This document shows, piece after piece, positions 34,511 to 46,782 of a stretch of DNA of 64,000 nucleotides. This stretch comes from Atherinomorus stipes (taxonomy: Eukaryota; Chordata; Actinopteri; Atheriniformes; Atherinidae), in NCBI GenBank assembly GCA_023101725.1, contig JALJCO010001044.1:1-64000 (forward strand). The letters are read 5' to 3'. Numbering within the stretch: the stretch's first letter is position 1; each line of letters starts with the position of its first letter. Under the pieces are notes generated by a model. It saw nothing but the letters and a program-made list of their open reading frames with translations. It was not told the DNA's origin and searched no databases. The position numbers and the translations under genes were made by a program.

Positions 34511-35596
34511 CTGTGAGCTCACTCCAGCCAGTAAAAGACAGTTTTATCTTGACTCTTGTTCTGTCCCTTCGTCTCCTTCTTTTCCTTCTTTTCTTTTCTT
34601 CTCTTCCTGCGGAAATGTTTCTTTGCCGAATCCGAAATGATGCACATTCAAAACACCCGCCGAGTTCATTTCTGGTTCATATCCGTTTGCTAGCAAGTGA
34701 CTCAGTGTGCAGCCCATAGCTGGATGCAATTTTACGGCCCGGTCTTTGATACAAAACTTGCATAGTGCAGTTTCTGAGCCTCAGGACACCTCTGGGCAGT
34801 GGCGGTTCGAAAATCTGCATAATGAATGTTGTGCCATTAAAACAAGACAGAAAAGCACATTTTTAAGGTCTAAAAGTTACATTGTGTGTCTTTAAATTAG
34901 ATTCTTTTTAAAAAGCTTTCTTCGGCAATAACAGTTATGCAATCAAAATGTGATTAATTAAGATTAATGATTTACAAAGCCCCTAATTGATTGAATTAAT
35001 ATTTCAACTGAGTCCCACCCCTTTTTTTTTTGAGTTGGTGAAATATGTAGCTTTTAGCTTAGCATTAGAAAATGTCTCTATTCTTTAAACTCAGTGTGCT
35101 TTGTTGTTTGCTGCAGGTAAGACACTGGCTGACTGATAAGTACTTCACACAATCCCACTTAAAAGTAACTGAACCATCCCTCGAAGGCCCAATCCAATTT
35201 CCTCCACTTGGCAATGTACTTCTCTGTTTTCCTAAGTTAATGTGCTACTTTTTCTCATTTTGGAATCAAGAAAACACTTTTGTTGAACATTTGGATAGCA
35301 AAATTACCTTCACTCCTTGATTCCTTAAAGAAAATGGACATCTTCTAATAAACAAATATAAGGTTGAGGAGAGGAATTGGCATTGGGCCTAAGCTTATAA
35401 ACATGATGCACACAAGAGGCGCATGTGAGGTCAGGCCACAGCAAACCCTATTCAAATGCATCACAACTTGTGTCAACAAGCAGATGTCTTAGCAGAAACC
35501 GTAATTGTAACCACATTTATCGTAAAATGCTAATGTTCTGTAATTGTTCCGGAGCATAAATACAACACACAGTTATGTGAGTTAACTAGGCAATTG
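34511..35596. other. Intergenic stretch, nothing certain
   Basis: 'gtctaaaagttacattgtgtg' ending in TTAA near 34890 looks like a MITE terminus, but its partner was not found. No gene. Confidence 0.35.
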
Positions 35597-35892
35597 AAGG
35601 GATACCTTGTAACTTTTGGCCACAAGGGGCACTAAACTTGTAACTTTCCACAGGTGCCTCAACTGCTGCAAAATTAAACTCTCAAAGTCATCGAGCCATA
35701 AAGCAAAGCGTTTCAGGTCACATGATCAATGAGAGACGATCCGCTCTTGCAAAGTCATAATGTCTGTTTTTTGAGGAGGGCAGCCCCCTTGGTGCACTGA
35801 CATGTGTCAAGTGCTGTATATTGACCCCAGAAATCATCTATTATTACTTACATTAGCTCAATGTTTGGGTCAAAAGTAACCAGTTATCCCTT
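35597..35892. mobile_element. MITE of about 296 bp
   Basis: AAGGGATACCTTGTAACTTT at the left mirrors AAAAGTAACCAGTTATCCCTT at the right. The target duplication is unclear (AATTG/AATTA on the outer sides). Confidence 0.65.
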
Positions 35893-36304
35893 TTAATTAT
35901 AAGCTAGAACACCAAGCAAGGTGCAGCAGAAGGGCACTCAATGGATGTATTGTCAAAGACAGGGCTCTACATTTCTCTGTAAAATTAAAATCATCAGCTG
36001 TTCCTTGGCATCTCCCCCAAGTGTCTTGAATTTTATTTTAATAGGTTTTATATTATTCTTACAGAGAGACCAAATAAATGGAAACCTTTCTTTCAGCTGT
36101 CATCTTGGGGCATTGTGTAAAATGTTGACCTAGGAGTGGATGAAAAGAGACACTTTGTTATTGGGTACACTTTTGGGAGCCATGCTGACCGAACAATAAT
36201 GCATACAGACACAGATGATTTCATTAACATCTCTAAAAGTAATACTCATTGGTTTAGATTCCAATCCAAATACCTTGTTTTTACCCTACCACTCTGTTTT
36301 TGTT
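35893..36304. other. Intergenic spacer
   Basis: No feature recognised. Confidence 0.35.
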
Positions 36305-36688
36305 TTTTTGTTTCATTTATACAGCACAAATTTATACATCCAGCTAGATGCCTGAAGTGCTGTACATAACAAGACATCACACAAAAAGCTGAAACATAAG
36401 ACAATTAAAACCAATAAGAATAATAATAAGTGAAATGAAATAATGAAAATAAAAATTAAGAAGGAAAGGCCTGCACCAATAACTCTCTGGAGTATTCTAG
36501 AGGCGCAGGACAGCAATGGTGATTGCGCCGACACCCTTGGAGTATCATTTGTATCTTGGCACTCTAAGAGGAATAGAGGATGGCCTCAGAGATCTGGCAA
36601 GGCCATGGTGAGACAACAACTCTGAAAGGTAACTGGGAGCAGAGCCATGCAAAATGCAAAACCTTAAAGGCTAGCAAAAGGACCTTAA

Positions 36689-37260
36689 AGGGGAAGTTAG
36701 TTTTTTTTCAATCTGGACCTATTTTCTAACATGAAATATGTTCATTTACTCACCCAGACAGTTTTGGTGCAACTTGAATTCCTTTGGGAGATATTTAGTT
36801 GCACTCGAGATCAGCTTACGCCCAATATAATGGAAGTGATGGGGTAACCTCGCACAGCCTCTAAATAAGGTATTATCTGCCACAAACTCCTTCATTTCAC
36901 CGATGTTTTGTTACGAAACATTAGTCGAACCACCCCCCACCCCCCTCCTGTAAGCTCGAAGTGGCTTTTTTTGTGGTGATTCGTCCTTATTTACAGACAT
37001 TTACTTGTTATGGTGTCGCATAATAGTGACGTCATCAAAGTCGCCACAGAGAAAATGTCTGTAAATAAGGACGAATCACCACAAAAAAGCCGCTTCAAGC
37101 TCACAGAGGGGGGTTCGACTAATGCTTCGTAACAAAACATTGGTTAAATGAAGGAGTTTGTGGTAGATAATGCCTTATTTAGAGGCTGCACGCGGTTGCC
37201 CCATCACTTCCATTGTGACCATTATGGTCTCTCATGCTCCTACGCACCTGATTCAGTCTC
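36689..37260. mobile_element. Foldback element, arms of about 170 bp
   Basis: 36828-37002 and 37053-37214 are long inverted copies (for example 'gtccttatttacagacattt' against 'aaatgtctgtaaataaggac') around a 50-base loop containing TGACGTCA. The left terminus AGGGGAAGTTAG follows TTAA at 36685-36688. The expected right terminus is missing, so the element is truncated by its neighbour. Confidence 0.75.
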
Positions 37261-37264
37261 TTTA

Positions 37265-37740
37265 CTCATTTCCACAAAAGAGGAGCTGATTCTGGCCCGG
37301 TGCTGGTGCTAAAGCTGGTGCTTAACTGGTTCAACTCCAGTGCTTCCAAAGAAGTTGTTGTTTTCACAGACGGAGCCAAGTTTGCGCTGCGTCATTGCGT
37401 CAGGACATCAACGTTTTTTTTTTTTGTTTGTTTTTTTTTTTTCGAGCTGCGGCGGGTGGGGGGTTGTGCTGCATCCCATTTCCTATCCCGTTACCGCGTC
37501 CCGTTTCCTGCTGGCTTGAAACACTTCTGTGTTGTCCTGGTAGCCCTGCCCCCGACACAAACTGTGAATCGGTTCTTCACTCTGGCCCAGCAACGAAGTG
37601 GTGTCAAGTCTTGGGAGTCTTGGGAGTTTTGGGACCCAGGAGCCGGTGCTTTGGCAGTGGAAAGCCAAAGAACAGATTTTTCCCAGGCTCCGGCACCAAA
37701 CCGGTGCTCAAATCAGTTCAGTGGAAAAGGGGCCTCTGTG
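37265..37740. mobile_element. GC-rich element with inverted ends
   Basis: Subterminal GCCCGGTGCTGGTGCT-type sequence near 37297 and 'ccggcaccaaaccggtgctc' near 37690 are inverted relatives. 'ttttccactgaactgatt' (minus strand) marks the right end. It resembles a common fish hAT MITE. ORFs across it are chance. Confidence 0.45.
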
Positions 37741-37854
37741 CAGAACTTGATGGGCTGTTAGATCCATTTGATTTGAATCACGTGTGCTGGAGTGGGAACA
37801 CATGGTAAACATGAAGGGACAGTGGCTCTCAAGGATCAGGGTTCCCCACCACTG
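37741..37854. mobile_element. hAT MITE fragment inserted in the LINE
   Basis: The right terminus 'ggctctcaaggatcagggttccccaccactg' aligns with the hAT MITE at 58608-58798 over its last 100 bases. The left part is missing. Confidence 0.6.
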
Positions 37855-38956
37855 GTCTACAGTAACCCCAACACTTTTCACACAAGAATGCTTGGAGGAA
37901 GTCAGAGGACCAAGGGCAATCACAGTCGAAGCAAGAGTGGAGGGGTTCCCAAAAAGGTTAATCTCTATTTTGTCCTGATGAAGATGCATAAAATTCTGAG
38001 ACATCCAAGTTTGCAACCCCTTGAGGCACTTTAGTTATCAGGTCGTAGAGCCATCGCAGGTGGCTCCATGACCTGAATATCATTGATAGATTGTGGAAGG
38101 ACAAAGGAGGGCCCAGGTTGGATTTGACCCCCAGAGTCCCAGGTGAGAGTCATGCGCGCTTACAGTATCAGTTAGCCAAAGAGATATCCCCTTGGCCTAG
38201 TAGCCAGGGCACATGATCACTTGGAGGCATAGTGACAGGACCATCAACTGTCACAATGGCGGTGACAGGATATGCCATATTTCTGGAAAATCTAACCTAA
38301 GAGGAGTCAGTTGAGGGAGAACAGAAGGGGACCAAGGATTGAACCTTGAGGGACCCCACAAACAAGAGGCGAAGAAGTGGAGTAGAGTTGCCCTACCTGA
38401 ACCACAAAAGGTCAGTTGGTTAAATATAAGCAGAGCCAGTCAAGCACAGTACCCTTCATGCCCACTTGGTGTTCAAGACGAGAGATCAAAATTTGATGTT
38501 CCACTGTGTCAAAGGCGTCATAAGATCTAATAGAAATAAGGCTACTGATCTTTCTGTGTCAAGGGTGAAATAGATATCACTGAATATTTTTAGAAGGCCT
38601 GTTTCAGTGCTGTGAGCAGGTTTAAAACTGGATTGAAATTAGTCTATAATGTCATGTGGCTCTAAAAAGTCTTGGAGTTGTATGAAAACTACTTTTTGGA
38701 AATGGACCTATAATTAAGAAGAACAGCAGGATCTAAGTTTGGCTTTTTCAGGAGCAGTTCTACTACTGCTTGCTTACAGAAAGAAGGAAAGCAGCCAGAG
38801 TCCAAACAAGTTAATAAGAGTGAGTTTGAGCAGCCCAGACACTGTAGGACAAAAGGGGGGAGGTAGTTTTGCAGAGATAAGATGACCCTCATGTTAAGAA
38901 ACTTTGCAAATCTGTTTTTATCTAGAATATGTAAGCTTTGACCCCACCACACCAAA

Positions 38957-38971
38957 CCCCCCCCCCCCCGC

Positions 38972-38998
<27 letters not shown>
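38957..38998. repeat. C-run and (CA)n microsatellite
   Basis: About 13 C residues followed by about 13 CA units. Confidence 0.95.
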
Positions 38999-39002
<4 letters not shown>

Positions 39003-40479
39003 TATTACTCCTGTCTAATCTGTCACTCTGTCATAATTTGATCATAATCCCTAATCATAATCACATCGTATCTTAAAGGTGTTCTCAATCTGGTGTGGGA
39101 TTATGCGATTGCAGGGCATGTGTGTGTTAGTGTGAATGAATGATCCAAATATATTGTGAGGGGTAAATTTAATTTGTTGATGGCGGGTGGGGCACAAAAT
39201 GCTCCCGCTGAATGCACCATTGAATCCACTTTAAGCCTCATATTACAAAACAATAGACAGACACTGACCTGGTAAAACTGTGTATAGGCACCCCCGTTTA
39301 GTTCATCTTTAATCTCTTTCACTTTAATTTGTTTTTGCACAACTACATGACAAAAGACAACAAGATGAGTCCAAGAGGTGAAGATCAACCCCATCGCTGG
39401 CTGAGCTATTATATGTCAGCAGCATCACACAGTGGATGATAATGTCGCCCCACCACAACAAATGGTATCTGCATGGAAATTTGTCATAAATCATTTCGAG
39501 ATTTGTAATAGTAATGGAGCAGAAACATAGGGATTATTTTCACTTTTTCTTTTTTTTTTAATTTTTTGTGTTCACAATAATAACTTCAATGGGCTGGAAA
39601 ATGATCTTGATCAATAAAAGGAAAATTTATGATTCTGCTGCTTATGTTCAGTGCATCGTAGTTGACAAGCCATTGTTTTATTATATTATTTTTTATTATT
39701 ATTATTATTAATATCTCGTTCAGCAATGTAAAAAAAAAATGTTTTCAGGAAAGTTATAACTTATGACCACTTAACTCATTTAAGTCCTCCTTTTAGTTTA
39801 AAAAATGCAAAAACAACTTATTAAATGTGTAAACTGATGAATTAAATGTTCATATGAAAAATGTTCAACATAAGGTCAATAATAAGCATATTGATAAGAT
39901 GAGTATCCCAAACTAACAGGCTGAGCTTTTCAGAAGTAGGGGATTCATCACTTATCACCAGTGTTGTATAATATTTAAGAAGAATTCTGAGAAATTGAAG
40001 AAATCTCTGTACACATGGGACAGAGGATAAAAACAAAATTATCCAGCTGTGATCCTCAGACCCTCTAGGCTCGTTGCATGATAAGATAGATCCAGTTCTG
40101 TGATGGAAATGACTGTGGAGGCTCAGAAGAATCTCTGGAAATCATTTTCAGTGAATACAGTTCCTTTGCTGTCTATATTCAATATGACTACATAAAAACA
40201 AAACAAGATAAACAAGATCACCACATATTACCCTCTCTGGGTCAAGTTAATATAACATGGCCTCTTTTCTGATTTTGTACTAAGAGAATGCCAAACTATA
40301 TTCTGCATGCATTACAGCATGATCTAAAAAGAGAATAATTCAGGCATAAACAGGTCTGCCTGCAGTCTAGACTTGTCGCCCACCATTTGACTCATTATAA
40401 AACTGAAAATACAACAAAAAAGTCCCCAGCCTGCCTGTCAGCTGAAAACTCTTTATCAAGCCTGCAGCTTTTGTATTTT
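38999..40479. other. Non-coding spacer
   Basis: No gene recognised. A (TTA)n stretch lies near 39680-39710. Confidence 0.4.
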
Positions 40480-41062
40480 AGGGGCCGGCCACTTTTGGCA
40501 TGGTTGGAGTATATCCCGTGTACAAACAGTGGGGGGTAATGTGCTTCACGTTAAAACTTCAGTGTGACCGATGGCCACGGCGTGGTGCCCAGACCCACCT
40601 CAGATGGTGGTCTGCAACAGTTGCTGGCTCTCAACGATTGCATTATTCACCCACGTGACGAAAATGTAATGTGGCCACCTAAGTAAAAGCCCTGTCCCTG
40701 CTCAAAAATGCAAAAAACAGGAGAAACAGCCCGGCTTCAAAAGCATAATAAACAGTTCTTGTTGCAGTCTTTAGCTCAGCAGCTTACACAAGCTCGCCAT
40801 CAGGCAGTTGTCGGAAAACTGCGAAGGTACAACGCCTTTTCAGCATGTTTGGGTGGACGTCAACACAAATGACTATTAGTGCCACCCACTGGACGGGAGT
40901 GAACCAGGCGCTGATACTTATTCAAATGCAGTCACATGATGTGGTGGCACAGTGGTGCGTTTCCAACTTGCAAGTGTGACCAGAGGATGTTTGTACTAGA
41001 CTTTTGACACCTGGTGAGTTAAAACGGGATTAAACCAATCGTGCCAAGTGTGACCCTGCCCT
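40480..41062. mobile_element. hAT-like MITE beside a LINE fragment
   Basis: AGGGGCCGGCCACTTTTGGC at the left mirrors the right end (complement AGGGCAGGGTCACACTTGGC), both followed by 'ATCCCGT'. It is 583 bp without coding sequence. LINE sequence resumes immediately at 41063. Confidence 0.7.
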
Positions 41063-41760
41063 TAACGCCTGTGGTCTGAGCTTCCTGCTTTGGCCAGCTT
41101 ATTATCCCAGCAGGGTATCTGATCATGGCATAGTTGTTAACTGCCGGAACTTGTTCTTGCCATTGAGGTTAAGGTTAGGGTTTTGTCCGTGGGATTTGGC
41201 AATGAGGCTAAAACATAATTAAACACCAACAGCACTAGAACAACAGAGACAAAGATAGGAAACAACAACATGACAGGTTAGTCATTGTTAAGAACAATGG
41301 CTGCGTGGATTGAGGGGACTTCTCAGGACTTGCCTTACCTGTTGCAGATATATTTGACTGTTGCAGCTTTCATTGTGGTCATTTCATGGTTACCATTTGC
41401 ATGTGGTATTCCAATGTACTTGTAGCTCTTAACATCTGCTTTTCTGGGAACGCAACGCCCTCTGTATAGACTGCCTTACCTTGGTTCGTCACCATTTGGC
41501 CACATTTCTCTAGTCTGAATGACATTCCAATGTTCCTGCCTGATGATGCGGATCAGTGACTCAATGTCTCGCTCATTCTTAGCATACAGCTTGATGTCAT
41601 CCATGTGCAGAAGGTGACTGATGGTAGCCCTATTCAGGATCCTATGCAGGACGGCAGTGTGGAACAACTCCTTGGTATATGCCTCATTTGATGGAGATTT
41701 GGGCAACTGGCTTGAAGTTGGCCTCAAGGGTGGTCTGCCGCTTTCTCATTGAGTTTGCAA
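41063..41760 (-). pseudogene. R4/Dong (Rex6-like) LINE reverse transcriptase fragment
   Basis: On the minus strand, 41727-41480 encodes KELFHTAVLHRILN, then SHLLHMDDIKLYAKNERDIE, the palm motif with HMDD in place of YMDD/FADD. Farther on come YKYIGIPHANGNHE and MIRYPAGIISWPKQE, the conserved downstream region of this fish LINE group. Frameshifts separate the blocks. The 3' end may be displaced by the hAT-like element at 40480-41062. Confidence 0.8.
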
Positions 41761-41771
41761 CGAAGGCTCTT

Positions 41772-43209
41772 CGGGTGCTTTCACACCCACACAATTTTGG
41801 TCCTCTTAAAGCAGACTTGAGTCTGGAACATCTGCAAGTACAGAATGTTTGGACTGATGTGAAAATGGACCAGTTTGTTTTGGTCCAGACTAAAGAAACG
41901 ACCTCTGGAGTTGGTCTCACTATCCATGCAGACTCCAGTGGGGTTCGCTGATGGTGAGAACACTGCCTGGCCTCGATTTGGCCCATTTCCATTTCCAACA
42001 TTTTCCTAATCCTACATGATAAGTGAAACAGAAGCTTATTGGAGAGATTGTGTCACAAGGTGAACAACCGGGTGCTGCCAAGACTGGACTCTGCCCACTA
42101 GCTTTGTTTTTAGCATGCTTTTTATGTTGTTTTTTTTTGTGTGGTTTTAACCTTGTTTTTATTCCCAAGCTAGTGGGAGCTTTTAATGAACTGATTGGCA
42201 GCACCTGGGGAGAAGGACTCCTCCCCTGGCTTAATTGGATGCAGGAGGATAAAAGCCGGTGTGCGGACAACAGGAGGGAGGACTGAGAGGAGAGAGCTGA
42301 GAGGACTGGGTTCACGGAGGCACAGCTGGGGGAGGACGTCGAGTCCCCCAGCTGGGGGCTCGAGAGATGGCGGCAGAGGTGAAAGAGTGGCTCGGGAGTC
42401 GGAGGGTGGTCGCCAACCCAAGGAAGAGGCCTACAGCCAGGAGTGCGGCTGCCAGGAGGAGCGGTCGCTACAGACCCGGGAAGGAGCCAAGAGGAGATGA
42501 AGAAGCCGAGAGATGCTGACCACAGCAAGCCTTTTAGCCCTTTTTAGCCCCTTTTACCCTTTTTTCTTTTATTACTTTTTAGCTGGACTTTTTGGTTATT
42601 TTATTACTTTTAGTTTAGGAGTTTTATTTTATTTCTTAATAAAGCTTTTATTTGTTTTAACCACTACCTGCTGGCGATGGTCTTTTTACCCCCCCTACTC
42701 TCGCAGTCGCTGGTAATGGAAAAGAACACCTGTGACAATTGCCGAACAAGTCTCTGAAACACAAATTTGTTCAGGTTAGGAGCTTAGCCTGTTTTCTGCG
42801 ATAGTGTCTTGCAACACATCTTCGTGCCAAAACCTCAAAACTTTTAATTGTTGTTGTGCCGTATGTACGTTTTATGCTGGAACAACAGCAATAAGTGCTT
42901 GCTGCAAAAAGTAATATATTGCCACAATATCGAGCAGAGTACAACAAACACAAATCAGCTGCATTTTTCTTCCAGGATTCTCTGTCTTCACATGCTTCAC
43001 CAATCAGCTTTCACCTGCTTCACATAAAAATAGTGTATTCTGATCATTGCCGCCTCGTGCCTGGGGCAGATAACATCCATAGTGGCTGTTTCGTTTGCAA
43101 AAACACTGGTGTGAATGTGAACCAGACTTGTTGAGAACTGCAACATTGTTCAAATTTTTGGGTCCATCTGAACCATTCTACAAGACTAACAGGTGTGAAA
43201 GCTCCCTTA
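41772..43209. mobile_element. TIR element (GGGTGCTTTCACACC ends) hosting a solo LTR
   Basis: GGGTGCTTTCACACC at 41773-41787 is mirrored by GGTGTGAAAGCTCCC near 43192-43206. 'ggtcc' subterminal motifs also occur on both sides. Subtracting the LTR leaves about 750 bp. This terminus is frequent in fish hAT-type MITEs. No clear 8-bp duplication was found. Confidence 0.6.
42051..42737 (+). mobile_element. Solo LTR of an LTR retrotransposon
   Basis: TGTCACAAGG..CCTGTGACA gives TG..CA ends with a 7-bp inverted repeat, flanked by ATTG on both sides (42047-42050 and 42738-42741). A TATA-like GATAAAAGCC at 42249 and an AATAAAG signal near 42640 sit in LTR-like order. It is 687 bp with no internal retroviral genes. 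The open frames inside it are not meaningful. Confidence 0.75.
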
Positions 43210-44725
43210 GAGTGCTGTTGACCTTTTACAGCTTCAGGCATTCCAGGATCCATCCAGTATCTGTGGCATTGAGTCAAAGGCTCTCTGGGAATCAGTCCAG
43301 GTAGTGCACAGGTTTGTCTGTCTGATTTTGCAAATAAATTAATACAATTTAGTTTTGAGTCTATTTTGAGCTTAATTTGTTTTTTAAACAAAATTAACGT
43401 TTGATACATAAAAGTCAAATCATACCATAGATTATTTTACCATTTATGCTAATTTCATATATAATAGCATAATTTGTTGCTGATCGTGTGCTTAAGATTA
43501 TATTCTTCCATTCACCCTTTTGTTATCTCCCTCCTTTTCCTCAAATAATTTGACAGCAGCCTCTGTAAACTACCATTTTGTATTTGTTTCAAAGCTTGAG
43601 CTACTCCAGACTTTCTACCCACAGGATACATGTACTTGTGACCTGCCTTGTGCTACAATCAATGATCGTATATTTCACTGTAATGTTGCCAAAAAGTTTT
43701 TATTTCTTCCTTTCAAGTGAAGACGTTGAGTCTCAAAAGCTTTTGTGCACTTATCCTTTCAACATCCTGTGACCCAGTTGACCCTGACCCTCTAAACAAC
43801 TTTTGCTGATTGAAAAAATCTGAATTACTTCATCTGCTGCGATGGAGATGCAAGTGATGTTTTTCTGCCTCCTTGTACTTTATCTCTACCTCTTTTATTC
43901 TTCCTCATGTACCTCTTTTTCATCATCCCACCCTTGTCTTTTGACTGTAAATGATTTTGTGCTTCTGGATGTAACCTTGGGTAACTGGAGTGATGACCAA
44001 GTGATTCCATGAAGGCATCATGTTGCAAAGCAAACACCTTTCCTTTGAAACTGAATTTAATTCAGTAAATGAGAACACTCTGTCATGTATGATACCGACG
44101 GCTCTCTGAAATCTGTGTTGATGCGTGCCTGAGCCAGAATGATGTGTGCGTGCTTGTGTGTCTAAGCATATGATTTTGAGTGGAGTAATTTAGCAGATGA
44201 GCGGCTGGCCATTGTTAGAGGGATAATCTGGCTCTTGCTGCTCAGATAGGTTAACATCCAGCAGATTAGACCAGATTACCCCCAACCACACCAGACACGA
44301 CAGGAGCAAGCTTCCTCCCCCTCTGCCTCCCTCTCTTTCCCTCCCTCATTTCACAAACCCTCCCCTCTTTGTCTTCTTCGTCTTTTTCACTCACTCTGAC
44401 ATCAACTTAATTTCATTTCATCCTCTGTTGGATCTTTTTTTTTTTGTTTGTCTTGATTTAAAAAAAAAAAAAAAACCCTGTCCCACTTTTCAGATGCATC
44501 ATCAGCTTTTTATCTGCATCATCTCCTAACAATTTCTTCCCTTTTTTAAATGTTAGCATTGAAAATATTTCTACTTTGCTTGCTGGTAAATAGTTAATAT
44601 AATGAAAAATAAATACTAGAAGTTAAACATGAAGAAATAACTTACAGAGTGAAATATGCACTAAAATGTAACTTAATTTGATTGCCATTACTGTAATACT
44701 GTTTATTTTCTTAACACTATTAAAG
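43210..44725. other. Non-coding stretch with a homeodomain-motif cluster
   Basis: TAATC at 44224-44228 and GATTA at 44264-44268 and 44274-44278 lie in an otherwise unique block at 44090-44300. Poly-T/poly-A runs follow near 44438-44475. No gene. Confidence 0.35.
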
Positions 44726-44729
44726 CTCA

Positions 44730-45240
44730 ACTCAACTTAACTTTAGCACTTTCTCAAGCAAACCCAAAGTGCTTTACAGAATAAGAAATATAAATGAACA
44801 CATCAATGAAAACAGTCGGAATAAAACCGGTAAAAATGAAAAGTCTACTAGAATAAAAGCAAATTGCAATAATAAAGGATAGTGTTAAATTGTGATTAAA
44901 GCAAACATATGATACTACAGTTTATAAACAGAAAATATAGTATACTATGTACATTTATGTACGTAGTATAATATGTGATGTTTAAAACAAATCCCTTTTG
45001 CTCTTGTTAAAGGCTGTTAGGTTCCACATCCAGAATCTTAGGAGGAAAATTCCTCTGAATCTGCCTGGTTTTAGACTTTAAACCAAGTTTTTAGTTCACC
45101 CCATGTGGTGGACTTATTCAGTATAACCGGTTTACAGTTCTGTGGATCTAGGTAACTGTCAGTAAAAACAGATTTTTGATTTCAGACCGGCGAATGCCTT
45201 GGATAGCTTTAAAATGCAAAACATTGCTTTTGTTTAACTA
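44730..45240. repeat. Possible interspersed repeat fragment
   Basis: 'aaagtgctttacagaa' followed by A-rich sequence resembles the 3' ends of fish LINE/other repeats. The class is not determined. Confidence 0.3.
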
Positions 45241-45764
45241 TGTCTTATTCATCTTGTCAAAGTTTAATATGTTCTTGTTCTTTTGACCTAAAGGGACAGC
45301 AACAGAAAAAAAAACAAAATGTGAAACATGTTCGTCCCAGACACGAGATAAACCTGTGTCCACTGGATTAAAGTTGACAACTGTTCTTAACTCATTGAAA
45401 CTCAAGGCGCAAATTTGCCATTTTAATTGTAATAAAATTAATTTTTCTCTTGTCCCAGTTGGAAATGCCTTTCACGAGCAAGTCTGTGTGAGAGCGATTT
45501 GGAAGCTGGTAATCCAGAAAAAAACGTAATTTTGTGCAATACCTCATAACAGTATCACCTTTGTAATGCAAGCTGTATTTTCCTATCATCTGCCTTGATA
45601 TCCAACCTGGCTTGGGTTTTGAAAAATAAAGATCAATATCTTTGAATATCCTACAGAGCAGCTTTAAATCCATCATCACAAAATGGGAAGATTAGATTAG
45701 GCTAAAACTGAGATTTGCCACCAGGGAAAACTCTGTTGCAAAACAAATATCTCCCAACAAAAGC

Positions 45765-46130
45765 ATCCATAGTGAAGCACAGTGGCGGCAGCATCATGCT
45801 ATAGGGATTTTTGTTTTCAACTGATCAGAACTGAGGGAGTGGTGCAAAATACTGCAAAATTCTTGGAGAAAACCTGCTAATTTCATCAGGTGACTGCAGA
45901 CTGAGATAAAGGTTGACCTTTCAACACAACAATGAACCTAAGCAAATTGCTTAAGCTGCACTCAAGTGGTTTAAGGGTAAGTGTTTAGATATTTTGCACT
46001 GGTCCAGTTAAAGCTCTGAACTAAATCCATTTGACTGATTTTCAGATGGCTGCACACAAGCAGGACTGATCCAACTTGAAGGAGCTGGAGCAGCTTTGCT
46101 TTGAAGGATGGGCAAAAATTCTAGCAACAA
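45765..46130 (+). pseudogene. Tc1-like transposase relic (DDE domain)
   Basis: Conceptual translation gives VKHSGGSIML, AKYCKILGENLL, LTFQHNNEPKQIA, ALKWFKGKCLDIL, ELNPFD and LEGAGAALL, the degraded catalytic region of a Tc1 transposase. The second catalytic Asp is replaced (HNNE for QDND), and several stops are present. A long-dead copy. Confidence 0.75.
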
Positions 46131-46722
46131 TAAAGGGATACTCCGCTAATTTAACTTTATATTCCTTTGAAATGGTCAAGTTCACAATAAATAGTTTTAA
46201 AAGATATCATCCATTTATTCCTCAGTTTCTTGTTGCTGATTAAAATAGGGGTCAGATGCATAAAACTCTGACAAATACAAAAATGCTCACATGTACGAAG
46301 CATACAAAGACAGATATGTAAAGATGTGTGTAAATGATCATTGTTAAACTGTACATATACTAACAATGAATTCAACTCAGATTTTTACCCATTAATCGGC
46401 CTAGTTTTAAAATGAAAAGATGAATTTGATTGATGCTATTATTGTAAATGTGCAAAATAAAAACTTTGCAAGGCTTGTAATATTGGCTATCACCACTGGG
46501 AGATTTGAGCAGAAATTAAGATAGAGGTCATATTTAACTTGATATAAGACTGTGTATTGCAAAATAGTAATGGATGAACAAATTAAATGAAATAAAAAGA
46601 ATAAACTAGACAACATAAGCAGCAAGATCCTCCATCTTTATTCGCTGCCATTTTTTTCACAAGTGGCTATTTCTATCTTCCACATATCCAGAGAACAAAT
46701 GAAAATATAATTTGTATTGTAT

Positions 46723-46782
46723 TTATATTATATTATTATATTATATTATATTATATTATATTATATTATATTATATTATATA
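46723..46782. repeat. (TATTA)n pentanucleotide repeat
   Basis: Regular ATTAT/TATTA units of about 60 bp. Confidence 0.95.

Larger units (their letters stand above)
36305..38880 (-). pseudogene. L2-type LINE reverse transcriptase, decayed and split by insertions
   Basis: Read on the minus strand, 38800 to 37855 shows CFPSFCKQAVVELLLKKPNL, a decayed AAFDTVDH-type box, GVPQGSILGPLLFSL (about 38345-38300) and later IEINLFGNPSTL, i.e. reverse transcriptase fingers, palm and thumb of the CR1/L2 group. After the insertions at 36689-37854, 36688 to 36305 continues with the conserved C-terminal region (FKVLLLAFKVLHG-like, then LRPSSIPLRVPRYK) and the 3' end. Stops and frameshifts are frequent, and about 80 residues between the halves appear to be missing. 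The copy is dead. Confidence 0.8.

Noticed and set aside
37300..37808. Overlapping plus frames of 137 and 153 codons
   Set aside because: They cover GC-rich MITE sequence and a MITE/LINE junction.
42170..42528. Overlapping frames of 83-202 codons
   Set aside because: They fall in the solo LTR or cross its boundary into the host element.
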